Assembly: GCA_949318235.1 (NCBI GenBank)
Contig: OX439131.1
Coordinates: 7,835,811 to 7,899,810, forward strand
Length of the DNA stretch: 64,000 nucleotides
Origin: Ecdyonurus torrentis
Taxonomy: Eukaryota > Arthropoda > Insecta > Ephemeroptera > Heptageniidae
Direction: 5' to 3'
This document shows positions 28,601 to 42,500 of this stretch, one piece after another. Positions within the stretch are counted from its first letter, which is position 1, and the number at the start of each line of letters is the position of its first letter. The position numbers were made by a program, and so were the translations under genes. A model generated the notes under the pieces. It saw nothing but the letters and a program-made list of their open reading frames with translations. It ran no database searches and was not told the origin of the DNA.

Positions 28601-29870
28601 TGCTAAACTGCAAAATAAATTATGTTACATTGCTTAATATTTTTTGTATATAATAAATTATTTATGCTGTAAAACTTTAGCAAATGACATTAAATGCTAT
28701 AATGACATAAATACAGCTTAAATTACGTATTTTTTTCCATGCAGGAATCAGTAGAAAAATCAAACAAGTATTTTCTGAATATAAAATGTCCAACCAATGG
28801 TCATTTAAAAAACGGAACAAAAAAGTTCTGTTGAATAGATAATTATATTTTTTTGTGTTAAAAGAGTTCTCTATTACATAATTTAATAGAAAATCTCATC
28901 ATTCAAAACATTTTAAATCTTTCATAATGCTTCATTTACTTTAAGAAAATTTCTTTTTATGTTGCAATGTATTACTTTTCTTTGTGGTTTTAATATCCTG
29001 TAAAATAGCATCAATAAATTTATAGATTTCTATGGATCAGTTATTGACATGAGAAGTTAAATAAAGTTTTTTTTCTTCTTCTTCTTCTTCCTTCTTCTTC
29101 TTCTTGTTCTTGCAAGGCGCCATGGTGACTGAATTGCTTTTCTTTGCTAGCTTTCAGTGGCAAACCTCAGTAATGTAGGCTAATTACTTGACTACGAAGC
29201 CACAAAATGCCAAGTTATTACCAACTTATACAGTATTTTTAGTTCTGTATACTTGTGATACTAAATAAAAATAATAATAAAAAAGTTTTAAAAAGAAAAC
29301 TTTTTGTAAAGAAATATTTGCACTTATACAATACATATATACGCTATTCATACTTAAAAAAAAAAGAATTTAAAATTTATGTCATTTTGTTTTTAAATTT
29401 AATTTTACGTGATAAAAACTAACTAAAATGTTATTTCCTACATTAATTCTAAAATTTCTATTTCTGAAAGCTGAATCTTATATTTTATAATTCAAGTACA
29501 GATGTGAATGTATAGAAATATAAAGGCAAGTAAAGTAAAGTTTCAGTAAATCCATTTACATGCTTACCACAATGTTGTAATTTACATTGCTATATATAAT
29601 AAGTTTGATTTGACAATCGATTTACTTGTTTACCATTTTATGTAACTTTTTATTAAGAAAACAATTTAAATAGCTTTCAAATGTTACTTAAACAAAATAT
29701 ATGTATTATTAATCTCATGTCAAAAGTAAGTATAGTAATGAGTTTATTACAGAAATGAGTTTAATGACGTTTTGATTGTCAAGGAATGGAAATTATTAGT
29801 TAAACTGCAACACATGGTTACTTTTGAATACTGCTTGGGGGTAGCTGATTACCAAGAGAGGGAGGAATAT

Positions 29871-29874
<4 letters not shown>

Positions 29875-29956
<82 letters not shown>
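29875..29956. repeat. (GA)n microsatellite with one T substitution
   Basis: GA run broken only by TGAG at 29921. A second (GA)n run follows at 30160-30189. Confidence 0.98.
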
Positions 29957-29958
<2 letters not shown>

Positions 29959-30155
29959 GGCTCCAGTCCAGGGAAATCTCTCTCTCCTACATATAGCAAA
30001 AGATCCTTTTGCTGAAGCAAAATTACCAGTAGTATAAAAAGGTATATTACTGTAAACTATATAAACTATATTACCAAACGAGTAAGCAATTTTGTGTTAC
30101 ACTACATAAAAGGACGAAAAGTTTAAACAGACTGCATTGCAACCTAATTAGATTG

Positions 30156-30190
<35 letters not shown>

Positions 30191-31379
30191 AGTCTTTCAT
30201 TATCATACAATCGTATATACCAGAGAATTGCATGTAAATTGAAATATAGACATCAATTCACTATATAGATCTCGTATATTAAAACTCGAACTTTTTTTTT
30301 TTTTAAATTTATATATCATAGTCATTTGCTGGAACCGTACATGTTTCCAGTCATTCACTTTAAACATTTTGTCACTGTACTAAAAGTTTTACAGACCAAT
30401 ATTTTCTTGGATTGTAAAAATTTGATTGAAACTAATAAAAATATTATGAAACGTACTATAAAATAGATGAACATTAGACTTAAAGTGGAAGAAATCACTT
30501 TTGATATTTATAATATCAATAAAAATATCAAAGAAAAATTATTACCTATATCTTTTAACTTCATTTAATTTTTCAATACAAATTGTTCTACTCTTATCCG
30601 TTTTTATATTAGAAATGAATGATATATTATTATAATGTTATTTATGAAACACATTTTCTATATATGCGTTGAATAATTGATAACTATTACTAATTTTGTA
30701 GAATTAATTTCATTTAAAATCAGGTACTATTTCCTCATTGGATTAATATTATATATTTATTTTTCACAAACATAAATAAACATGTAAAATTACATTATCA
30801 GAAAATAAATTAAGTAAAAATAACACATAAAATATACAAGTAGAGCAATAAAAATAATAGTGAAAATAATTCAAGTTTGGCATTGAAATAACGCCACTTC
30901 ATAACGTACAATGAGTGTGGCATGTATTATTTTTAGCATTTTATTCAGCAGATAACATATTCCACAGTAATTTACAGTAAGTCACTGCAAATTTAGTTCT
31001 TTAAACTTTAATAAAGTACATTACTTTCAAATTGGCAAGTAATTTGTTGTAATTATTCACAGTACAGAGCATAAAACTGTTACCTCTGCCTCTATAGCTG
31101 TTACTACACGGTTAGAAAAATCAGCATTTGTAATTTAAAAAAACATTAATCCAGCGCAATGCTAATAAACGAGGATTCGTTTTCATTACATTCGTTGGTA
31201 GAACAAATGTTAATGAAACATTTCATACGTATACGCATTTAACATTCATAAGATGTTTTTTAGGATTGCTCTTTTAAGAAATTCTTACAAAATCTTTTTT
31301 CCAACGTTATTTTGTTGTATTTTAAAAAGTGTATTTCATTTTTTCCATTAGTTTTGTTTTCTTTGCTATCTACTAAGCG

Positions 31380-31560
31380 CGGTTCTAGTGTACTCATTGG
31401 CAATGCGTTTTCATGCGTTGCACCGGATAGCCGAATGTGAATGAAACGCTAGCCTAGCAGTAAGAGAGAAAAACGTGGAAGATCGTAAAATGATTATTTG
31501 TTTACAGCCCGTGTTTACGTGTTAGGAGGAATAGGAGGGCGCTTTTGGCTCCTTCCTCCC
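31380..31560 (+). promoter_or_regulatory. GC-richer block upstream of three-exon candidate
   Basis: A CpG-containing stretch (AAGCGCGGTT, GCGTTGCACCGGATAGCCG, AAAACGTGGAAGATCG, then GGAGGGCGCTTTTGGCTCC) in otherwise very AT-rich DNA, followed by TTATTTAAAAAAGG near 31568 that could act as a weak TATA element. It lies directly upstream of the first candidate exon, so a promoter is plausible but unproven. The part near 31396-31425 also resembles one end of the CACGGTGCAA repeat family described elsewhere. Confidence 0.3.
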
Positions 31561-31630
31561 CCAACATTATTTAAAAAAGGCAAGTAAGTGTCCGTTATTT
31601 TCCAGCCTTGACTTTTTAGAAGCTTTGTGA

Positions 31631-32807
31631 GTGAGAAAGAAGAAAGAAGCCTGGAATATCGTCTTGGTATTGAGTTTTAATTTGTGTATAAAAGAAAACG
31701 TGTGTACATATATGCAAGCTGAAGACATATCTCTTCAAAATCTCGGTAAGTTACGCCACAAAAATTTAATATTTTTTAGTTTTCTAAATATTCATTACTT
31801 ATTAAACAACAAATCCTAAAGAAATGGTGTATTAAATGGAGGATAAAGAATTATTTTAATGTTGCTATATTATATATACAGTATAATAATTCCTATTAAT
31901 ATTGGTTTTCAAATCCTTTCTGTTTTAATTTTTTAAAGTAGAATTTGATGTAATTGTTATTAATTTTACACATTTTAAGTTTTAGCAGGTCATTACAAAC
32001 ATTGAAAAAAAAAAAAGTTCTATATTTGCACGTTTGAAATAAAAAAAAGTTGCGTTAAATATGGATTTTCAATACTGTATATGCAAAAAATAAAAATCAT
32101 AACTATCTTGCAAAATTCATTTAATTAAAGTCAATTTGATTATTTAATTTATTATTATATATTTTAATATATTACAAATTTTTATTTATTCCCTCCCTTT
32201 CTCTCTCTCTCTTGCTCACTCGCCCACTCTTTCTTGCTTACCCGAACATTTCTTTTCTTCATCCGCCCTCTCCCTTCTCAGGCATTGCACTTCCCTTTTT
32301 TTTTTCTCTCTTTTCTTTCTATTATTCATACAATATAATTTTGGAACACAAGCTAACTTTTTTTTTATATGTGTTTTAGGTGACTACAACTTGACAGCGT
32401 ACTGAGCCAAGAATCTCACTTCAAGAGCCATTCACTGTTACCTTATAGGTCAGTATATTATATATATATAAAATGTAAAAAAATTCCAGTTAATTATGAA
32501 TAAGAAAATAACATAAAATTGCTTTGATGCATTAAAAAAAAGTTTCACAATAGAACTGCATAGCAAAGAAATAGTAAAACAATTATAAGAACTATAAAAT
32601 ATATTTATATTAGAATATTTTATTTTTTTTACAGATCACAGCAGTTCTACGCCATAGTGGACCGGGAGGTACTCTTCACTGGCAATTACTTAGGACAAAC
32701 GAGCAATAGCCTGACACTCTTTGCAGCCTTCGAAGTGTTATTTATACTACGGTATCCACCAAGACATTTAAAAAAAAATATCAAAAGTTCTAGATGTTTT
32801 CATTTAA
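31631..32807 (+). pseudogene. three-exon gene with two single-base frame breaks
   Basis: Candidate exons are 31631/31712-31745 (ATG at 31712; MQAEDISLQNL then G|gtaagt), 32380-32448 (acceptor tgtgttttag, donor G|gtcagt) and 32635-32807 (acceptor ttttttttacag). Read straight through, exon 1 runs into exon 2 as GDYNLTAY and then a stop. One base further along, exon 2 reads DSVLSQESHFKSHSLLPYRS and joins exon 3 in correct phase as QQFYAIVDREVLFTG, then SLTLFAAFEVLFILRYPPRHLKK. Exon 3 then meets a run of nine A; reading one A fewer gives ISKVLDVFI and a stop at 32805. A single missing base near 32392 and one extra A at 32770-32778 therefore break an otherwise smooth protein of about 90 residues. 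The end resembles a C-terminal block (hydrophobic, V/L-x-L-F, YP-x-x-L, then an aliphatic helix) I associate loosely with SAMD3-like repetitive proteins. Either a young pseudogene or assembly indels. Function unknown. Confidence 0.5.
32186..32330 (+). other. pyrimidine-rich intronic tract
   Basis: About 145 bases dominated by C and T (CCCTCCCTTTCTCTC, then TTCATCCGCCCTCTCCC, then a T-run and TCTCTTTTC). It sits 50-190 bases before the acceptor of the second exon of the three-exon candidate. Unlike the pure CT microsatellites elsewhere it is compositionally mixed, as expected of an extended splicing polypyrimidine region or a degraded microsatellite. Confidence 0.5.
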
Positions 32808-33048
32808 CTCAAATTTCATTGAAATTTTTTAGAATAAGAAAAATTCAATACAATAACTAATTAAATGTTTGATTTAATTTTTTAATAATTTGTAGCATTT
32901 AACATTTTTTTAATTTTTAAAAGTATACTGTACATTCAATTATATTATATTATTTTTTAAAGCATGGCTGTATAATATATTTTTTACTTGACAACAGAAC
33001 TGAAATTGTAAAAATACTGTATAGTTAATGTATGTTTTTCAGATATAT

Positions 33049-33054
33049 AATAAA
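33049..33054 (+). terminator. possible poly(A) signal after the three-exon gene
   Basis: AATAAA about 240 bases after the shifted-frame stop at 32807, followed by a TGTGTTTT stretch that suits a downstream element. The hexamer is common in this base composition, so the call rests on position. Confidence 0.35.
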
Positions 33055-33289
33055 TGTGTTTTAAAAATATTTGTATGAATATATGTATTTATTTTTACTA
33101 ACTAAGACATTTACAAATTAAACATTAAACATCGTCTTGAAAAAATAGCTAAAATAACAAAACAAAAATTTACGTGAATAGCCAATTAAAAATAAACGAT
33201 GTGAGCCTAAGCGTAATAAAACGTGGTAGCTTGTAACAACTCATACTGCATTTAGTGGAAATAAAATTTCTTTGGATAGTGTAAAAATT

Positions 33290-33570
33290 AAAGCGCTGCG
33301 CACGGATTGTATTAAAACTACGTAAGGGCTGTAAATGATATTTCTCCCTGCAGCGCGCTTCGTCCAAACGTTGAGCAACGTTTTGGTACGAGCTTGGCGT
33401 AAAGGGAAATTACAACGCATGAGGAGTAAAACATCCTCCAACAAGCGGCGCGCACTCGTTGGACAACGTTTTTTAATAAACTATCAGCATGTTTGAAAAC
33501 GGTGGCCCCCGCGAACGTGACTTTCGGTGATTTTACTGTATTGAAGCGCTTGATTTTTTGGACCGTGTAG
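33290..33570. mobile_element. CpG-rich palindromic block, probable DNA-transposon relic
   Basis: The region is much richer in CG dinucleotides than the surroundings (GCGCTGCGCACGG, AAGCGGCGCGCACTCG, CCCGCGAACGTGAC). It contains AAACGTTG-AG-CAACGTTT (33367-33384) and CGTTG-GA-CAACG (33458-33469), both with perfect arms, and GAGGA/TCCTC arms between them. Repeated GTTGG/CCAAC words with GGTGGCC resemble a MITE class I have seen in marine invertebrates. No open frame of note. Confidence 0.4.
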
Positions 33571-34432
33571 CTTTAGATAAAGTGCCTGGAATGCTCCTCC
33601 TAGAAATCTAGCTTTAGAAGGTAGAATTCTATTAATATTATAAATAATCTAAACTTAAACACTTTCAGTCTTTAAAACAATATATAAACTATGGTATATG
33701 GTGGTATTTTAATTTGTGTATCACGTATTGTATTTGCATGAATCTAATTCTATAATCTTTCCAAGAAACAAGAAACTTCCAATCTCTTTGCATTTTAATT
33801 TTAAAACTGCATAGTATTAAAACTTAAATGTAATAAAATGTAAGAATAAAAAGTAATGTTATTATAATTTTCTTATGACTTTAACTGCAACTTAAGTAAA
33901 ATTGTTGTATAATATAAAAGAGAAACTGTGAAACATTTGAAGTAACTTTTCGCTGCAATGAAAACTGTAAACTTTAATTTATTTTCACTCTTTAGCATCA
34001 CCAGCTTTCTGTTGCAAGTTTAAATTTATTACAAGTTCATAACACACTTGAATTCCTTCATTATAAAATACAAGAAAAATTGTATTTAATATAATACTTT
34101 TATTTTTCACCATAGTAATGTAAAGTGAATATGAAGAGAAAAAAACTGGCACATTAGTTACATTAATTTCAAAATATTTGAATAAATGCATATAACCGTT
34201 TGCTTCATTTATTATTTTCCTATGTTGCACAAGTGTAATAATGACGGGTGATATATATATATTTAAAAACAAACCAATTTTCTGGAAGAATTTAGTCACG
34301 TTTTTAATACATGGTAACATTTGCATTTAATGTATGCAAACAAAACAAATTACTAAAAGTAAACTATTGGAAATATTGATTTACTGTGTCAAATAAAAAA
34401 TATTTAATAAATAAACATATATTCAGATTTAA

Positions 34433-34437
<5 letters not shown>

Positions 34438-34472
<35 letters not shown>
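34438..34472. repeat. (TC)n microsatellite
   Basis: Pure TC run of about 35 bases, inverted relative to the GA run at 34770. Confidence 0.97.
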
Positions 34473-34477
<5 letters not shown>

Positions 34478-34765
34478 CGTTCTCAATACTGGAAGTATGT
34501 ATATTTTATTTTAGTAAATGGATAAAGCATGTATTTTTGTTTGCCATTTTATACAGCATTTAATAAGCAATGTCTATTCAGGTGCGGACTTTACTTGAAT
34601 TTTATAAGGTTTGATTTTCTTTATGTCTCTATGGAGTGATTGAACAGTGGAAAAAAGTTCCAGAGTAGCACAAAGTCGGATGAAGAAGAAAGAAAAAAAG
34701 TCTCCAAGGAGGTCAAAAGGAAACACACCAAGTCGACAATAATCCTAAAATAACGTGATCTCAAG

Positions 34766-34879
<114 letters not shown>

Positions 34880-37276
34880 ATTTTAAAACCTCTTTTGACC
34901 TAATAAATAATATATTAAATATTTTCCTACTCTGAAATTTTTATAAAATATAATTTAAAATAAAACAAAATAAAATAAAAAGGGAGACATTTGAAAAAAA
35001 AATATATATAATAATGTAAAATCAATGTTTACAAAAATTTTATCATGCGAAAAGTAAACAACAAACAAAAAATTAATAAAATATATTCATGAAAATTAAT
35101 TAGTAAAAAAAGAACTAATACCTGAATATACAACAACAAACTTTTTGTGTTATTAAAATTACTAAAAATGATAAAATATATATAATTGTATTATATTTTT
35201 AAGTGTAATGCATAAAATACAGGAAAATATAGTAAAAAAATTATATTACCTATATAATATTAAATATAATAATAGTATTTTTTGGACTTCCCCCCTCCTC
35301 ACTCCTCTCTCATTGCTGAAATAATTATAAAAATTTTATATTGAAACAAAGGTGAATCTTCTACTGCTATTTAATTATTAAAAGAAATGATAAAAAAAGT
35401 ATGAAAATAACAATAAAATTATATTTATAAAAGTTTCTTTCTTCATTTTAATTTTCACTTGCAAATATGTCCCTTTTATTGGGGTACAGCAATCAATTCT
35501 AAAATTTAGCTGCAGTTCCATGCGTTATAAATATTCACACATTTTTAAATTCAAATCAATTACAGCGGTAACCAATAATCAACCCAACGACTAAAAACTG
35601 CGAAGATGGTGTATTATAAGGTTTTTGGGATTTATAAGTTTAAAGGTTGATATGGGTTTCTGATTCATTATAATGGTTTTCTATGTCCAATACTGCGGTT
35701 TTGCTTTCTCTCTCTCTCTCTCTCTCCGAAGGGCATACAGAGAAATAGAGAATCGGAACATTCCATCTCAAACAGGAAAAAAAATCCCAAAATTCTTCGT
35801 TTCGAAGATTCTGTTTAATCCTGTCAATTATATGAAAAGCCAATACCCATGCTCAATTCTATTCAATGCCAATATTAAATGTTTAAGCAAACCAAATACG
35901 AGACTGGTTCTTCTTTAGACAAGGTAATTTATATGTTTAAATCAGATTTCCTGTTTTAAACCAACGTTTAAAAAAAATGTTATAAATAAATCAAAGTAAT
36001 TATACAATATCAAATACATTTCATATACATTTATACATACATATTAATTGTTAGAATTTTTTTGTTGTAACTGGAAAAAAAAAGCTGTATGGAAATGAAG
36101 ATACTCATGACTGCATTAAGGCAGATAGGACAAATAAATATGAATAAATTTTCCCATGTAACAATTGTCTTAAAAAAATGTATTTCATATACACTTTGTC
36201 ACAAAATGTTACTTCCTTTATGTAAATAAAATGTATTAAAAAAAAGCAATAATAATATAATTAAAATCTTCAAACGAAGATATTTTACTACCACAAGTCA
36301 ATAGAGTGAAAGTTTGTATCAAATTGTTTGTACATGAATCGCCTTTATAAGATCGATAAATTATTTGAACTTGAGATGTAATATTTAGTGACCTGGATAC
36401 AATTGATCAGGTTATTCCTTCAAGACTTCGTGCTTGCTCTACTCTGTAACTTCAGTGTACATACTCTCTTTCTCTGGAGGCCACAATTAGAACCGGTCAA
36501 CGTGTGCGGGACAAAAGCTCACAACTCAAATGGACTCACACACCAGAAAGCCAATAAAAAATAAACTCGCACTAATGTAGTGTGCACTTTGCCTGAAGCA
36601 GACATCGAAATTACTTACTTAGACTTGTGATCCGGGGCAAAAGCAAAGTGCTTTCAAAACCCTTTAATAACTTCTTCTTTTTTTTCTTCCGCTTTGTCAG
36701 CCAGAAAAATATTCTTTATTTATTTATTTTTTACAAGGACCACTTTTTAAACCTTTCGTTTATAACCTTTTTTCTCGAATCAAAGAGAAAATATTTAATA
36801 AATAAGAAGATTTTTTTTTTTTTTTTAATATTTATAAACACATAAAAAGTACTAAAACTTTCTAAAAGCAACAAAAATATAGTTGCGGCAGAAACAAAAA
36901 CAAGGAAATCCATTTATTTTTCTATCTTTATTGCACGTTCAAAAAGTTTAAAAAAAATATAATTTTTTTATGTAAATATAATATATCAATAACTACTTTA
37001 TGAGGCATTAAATATGAAACTGTTTACGTCAATACTATATATAGATTGTAAAAGTGATTAAAGAAAAATAATTAATATTATACATCATCGGTTATTGGTA
37101 AATACAACTAAAATTCATGTTTACTAATTAAATTTATAAGCCATGAATTTAGACATTAATTTTATATATAATTAAACGGATATTTTAGTACACAATACAT
37201 TTATTGTAATATTATATAGATAATAATATTAACAATACTATTATCTATACATTATTAAAATAAAGGGTCAGAATCA

Positions 37277-37419
<143 letters not shown>

Positions 37420-38230
37420 TATATTATATTATAGTACCTAATGTTATTAGATTTTTAACAGACATATCATATGCGTTGAATGATAACAATAAAAGTTATA
37501 TTTATAATTAGTGAGTTGAAAGTACGAACAACCTTTTAATTATCATTCTTTTGTAATCATGATTATACTTATTAACATTGTTATATTATTTTAATTTTTT
37601 TGTTATTACCTCAAACGCCCTATGGTAATTTTGTTATCATGTAAATATTTTATAATTATTTTTATAGCTTGTTTAACTCGTATAAATAAATTTGATCTCA
37701 GATCAGTTATGAAAAAAAATTGTTCTGTTTTTTTAGCTTCAATTTTGAAATGTTTTTATTGTTTTTTTTTTTTTAGTTTGTACATCTGTAATAAAAGAAA
37801 ATAAATAAAAATATATCAACAAGAATGAGGGTCTTAGACTTACATTTATTCTGCTTGTTTTGTATGGTATATTTTATTTATTATTACGAACCTTTATATG
37901 AAAACGTAATTATCCTAGTGCGTAAAATATGCGTAATGCATGCAAAGTCCTGCATTTGCATGCCTGAACTTCAGAAACTCTATTGACAAGTTCCTACGTA
38001 ATATCGCATTATTTTTAAAACAGAATATTTACGGAACAAATCTTATTTACATATTTTTAAATAGATGCATTTCAATTTAAATATATATATATAAAAAACA
38101 ATTATCAAATCATATTCAGTACAAAACATCGGAACATGAGTGTACACTTTTTTATTATTGATTTTAAAACTCAATTTTATTAAGAGACAAATTAAAAAAA
38201 CAAAAACAAAAAGTCTAAAAAATTCAAACT

Positions 38231-38416
38231 GATTGCTTATGTTTACTCAAAATACGGAAAAAGAAGTGCCGGAAGAGGAAACCACGTGTCGGTAAAAGTG
38301 GGAGAAACCTTGGTGTCAGCAGCAAGCTAGGCCTGAGCTACCTCCCACTTTCACCATCACGTGGTTTCCTCTTCCGGCCACTTCCTTTTCCGCTTTTTGA
38401 GTAAACATAAGCAGTC
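38231..38416. repeat. long hairpin: 74-bp inverted arms, 37-base loop
   Basis: Left arm 38231-38304 and right arm 38342-38416 are reverse complements with about eight differences. Matching landmarks are GCTTATGTTTACTCAAAA, GGAAGAGGAAACCACGTG and AAGTGGGAG. Each arm carries the E-box palindrome CACGTG. The loop contains AGCTAGGCCTGAGCT. The trinucleotide ACT flanks both outer ends if the arms begin at GATTGC. It could be a fold-back transposable element or the source of a double-stranded RNA hairpin. Confidence 0.85.
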
Positions 38417-39316
38417 ACTGAATGTCGTAATAAATTGTAAAATTATATAATACTTTTAGAAATCAATGTTACACAAAGCAGTAGAAATAAAATCTATACA
38501 ATTTGTAATAGAATACGTGCATTGTACTATACTGCAGTCACCCAGCAGCAGTGTTTACATTTGTATACAGTACAATATATTATAGATAAAAAAAAGAAGT
38601 TAGATAATGAAAGTATGATATTGAAATAATAAATCCACAAAAGCTTGTTATAATAAAACCACTCTTTCTATCTATAAAATAAATTTACATTACTATATTG
38701 AATTTCTAATAATAATAGTAAAAAAAAAAAACTTTCGTGCATATAATATAAAGAAAATTGCTTAAGGATATACATATTTTATATAATACCATAGTCATTC
38801 TATATATTTCATATACATTAAACATGAATATTTGTTCAATATAATATAAAAGTTTGTATCTCTGCAACAGTTGTTATATGAATAAAGTAATTTATCCTCA
38901 AATCTACTGAGTACGTCGTATATATATCTTTATTATATATATTATTATATAAGTGCACTGCTGTTGCGCCAAAACCTCCATGTTTGTCCACTTCTTTGAT
39001 TTATGCTATTATATAGCTAGCTAGAGAGTTTGTTTTTGTGATGCACTAGAAGTTGGTGTATCTAAAGAAAAGTGAAGTAAATTACAAACACGTCTGTAAC
39101 ACGTGCACTGCAATGACTGCACATATACAATGACTGCAATAGAAAGTACTTCTTGTAATATAGAGTGACATACTGAAGTACTATAATGTCAACCTTGTAT
39201 GCAAGATATTAGAATTTGATTAAAATGTAAGAGAAAACTTTTGATTTTTTAGATACTTATTTTAGGTTGCAAATTAAAACCCTCTTATGAAATTTTGGGA
39301 GTTTATATTTTAAAAG

Positions 39317-39318
<2 letters not shown>

Positions 39319-39384
<66 letters not shown>
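39319..39384. repeat. (TC)n microsatellite, about 33 copies
   Basis: Pure TC run; repeat family B end lies about 120 bases to the right. Confidence 0.98.
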
Positions 39385-39388
<4 letters not shown>

Positions 39389-39504
39389 CATGGTGAATTA
39401 AGTTATGGAATAACCTATCCTTCTTTTCAAACAAAATTATAGTTGGTAATATTTTATTGTAATAATATCTACTTACAAAAATAAATTTGATTGCATTTTT
39501 TGAT

Positions 39505-39562
39505 AACCATTAAATTTTCATGCCACCAAATTTAATGCACAATGCAAAAATTGCTCCATGCT
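39505..39562 (-). mobile_element. repeat family B end, inverted
   Basis: On the minus strand this reads CATGGAGCAATTTTTGCATT, GTGCATTAAATTTGGTGG, matching the left ends of the copies at 28490 and 9254. Only one end is recognisable. Confidence 0.4.
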
Positions 39563-42500
39563 GGTCATTAGTCGATATCAATATTTTAAACTTCACTTTT
39601 CAAATCTGGTTATTGACTTTACAATATCCCCCGCCCCTCTCCAAAAATATATGCCAAAATGTAGCTACATTTTAAAAATTGCAAATAACTTCATTTTGAA
39701 AAAGATAAATATACAAACTTTTATATGCAAGATAAATTGTATTTCATTTTTCCAAAAAAAGTTGGAAAAAATGTAAATATTATAGTGCTGGAAGCAATGC
39801 TATCTTTCTTGCGATTTAAATACACAGATAGCGGTCATGATTTGATATCTACGTACCTATCATTTCTATATACATGTATGACCCATGTATATATATAAAA
39901 TCTAATAAAAAAAACTGATATAGCTAAAGTTTACTGCAAAGGTATGTATACCATAAAATAGACTAACAACTCTACTGTATACATGCAGTACATCTATAAT
40001 AATTATTATACATAACAACTGTAGTAATATGAAGTATAAAGATAGGTGATTATAACATCATAATACTACCGCATTGTATTTTATTATGTAAACAACATTC
40101 TTGGTTTTATTATAATAAAAGTAATAATATTTTACACATACACAAAAGATTTTTAACATATTTATAATAAAGTTTTGAAAACTTTTACTTTGTCATTATA
40201 TTAGGTCAAAATTTTACACCCATAAAAGTTTTGAACCATAATACTTTGCGTAAAAAAAAAGTCAACCTTTATTCATTTTCTCTCCTTTATACTGTATAAT
40301 GTTTATACATATGTGTTAAGTGTTTATTTTATATAATTATATGGCAAATTGTGAGAAAGATTTATATACGTTATACTTACCACATTAACATGTGACATAC
40401 AGTAGAGTAAAACTATAATAGTAATATATTAAATATGTACACGTCAACATCTCACGCTTTTGTAAACTTACGTTAATATTATGTAATATGTGTATACATA
40501 AACCACAAAGTAAAATAATACCAGAGAGGTCAAAATTTATACTGCTGTAAAATAACATGTCAACATTATATGTCCAAGACTATCTTTTCATCTGATTATA
40601 TTATGAAAGCTTTTTGTAACATAAACATCATAATATGTTAATATGAACCCAGGTGTAAGGTATATAAGAAATATTTATAAAGCACATTCCCATGTAAGTA
40701 TAGAGACTTTATATATGTAATAGTAGAACTTTTGGTCATGTTTAAAGTACAAGTTGTTACCTTTATATACGAACATGTACTGTATATAGTACATACTCTA
40801 TTTAAGTGTTAAATGAAGATTTAAATTATAAAATTATATATTCCTTCTTATTCATGAAAAATTGTTGGTCAATATTTTTTTATACCTTAAAACATGTATA
40901 AAAGTGTGATTATCATGCGTAATTTAAGATTCTTCTTTCTAACTGCATTAGTTTTCTGTGTTAAAGGATGGTCTTTCAATGCTAATAAAGGATGGAAAAT
41001 TGGGAGTCCTCTCTGTTGTTTTTACGAGCGCATCTGCTTAGTAATACGCCACCACTGGTAAAAAGCATTTACAATACATGGTTGAACATTATTAAACTTT
41101 TTCTGTGTTAAAATTGTTAATATTTCATTACCCAAAATTATTCTGCTTGTGGTTATCGTTCTTCTAGATCAAATTTCCCAAGCTAGAATACACTATATTG
41201 TAATAATAATTAGAAATAATAAATAAATAATAAAAGTTTATAAAGATGCTAACATATTCTTACATGGTTACATTTGAAGCTCATTTCCTAAAAATACAGT
41301 TTTTTTATTCAAAATACATTGTTTTAAGAATTACATATTTGATATGATATAATATGGTCTTGCCGGTGTAGATATTTCCACTGTTTACTTATGCTATTCT
41401 GATGAATGCCAACTAGGCTGTAATAAATTGAAGTAGGTCATTTTGTGATAAAGATTGTTGATGATACGAAAATATGGCTTAAAAATACAATATGAAAAGA
41501 AAAAATCTATACTAATTAGTGTATTTTGTAGTTAGTAATTTTTTACGCTTACTGCTATTATAGAAGTTAGAACGGTATTAAATAGAAGGGGAGAAATCCT
41601 TATGTTATATCTCTCTTATATTTCAACATTATGATTTCAGAAAATAATGATTTTTACTAGAGAAAAAAATACATCTCATGCGTATAGAACAAAGTTTTCC
41701 TTGTTTTCTTTTGATTTTTTTCCCTCCTTTGTTTTAAAATAAATATTTTATTAAGCGACACAAGGCTAAGTTAAGATTACATTAATTTTTTATATCTAGA
41801 GGAAAAGATTTTTTAAAAACATATTTTTATGTAAATTATTTCAAGTTATTTGAAAAAACTTTATTGTTTTAAACTTTAAAATTTTGTACAATAATATACA
41901 TAATACAATACAAGGTTTAAATTTCAAGTAAAAATAAGTTATTAAAAATACTTTCAGTTTTATAAATGATTTTTAATATTAAAAAATATATATGTATAAA
42001 TTTGACCTACATTAAATGAAAAAACTATAAAGTTTCAATTTTAATCATAATTTCTGCACTAAAACACGTGACACGTGATGCATTATTTTACTTGAAGCTA
42101 CTTTTATTTTTATTTCATCACATCCATATTATAATATTATCCAAGCATAATGAAATGTACAATACGAGCTCGAGATAGAATTTCATTTGTGCAGAATTGA
42201 AGCTGCATACGTCAGTGCGCAGTAATTGAACTCATGACTCTTTTTTTTTTTTCTTTTTTTTTAGATTGTAACATTTATATACATTGACCTTAGTTCTTTA
42301 TTTTTTTTAAATGATTCAAATATTGCTACAGGACATTTTCAATAGCATGCATCTACATGTGCATGCAGTAGTTCATCATCATGATTGCATTGAGTATATA
42401 TATGACGTATTGTGAAGGGATTTTATATTTATAAACTTTTTCCATTTCTTGTCACCGTTAAATTAAATAGTCTTTTTCATTAACTAAATACATACACACA

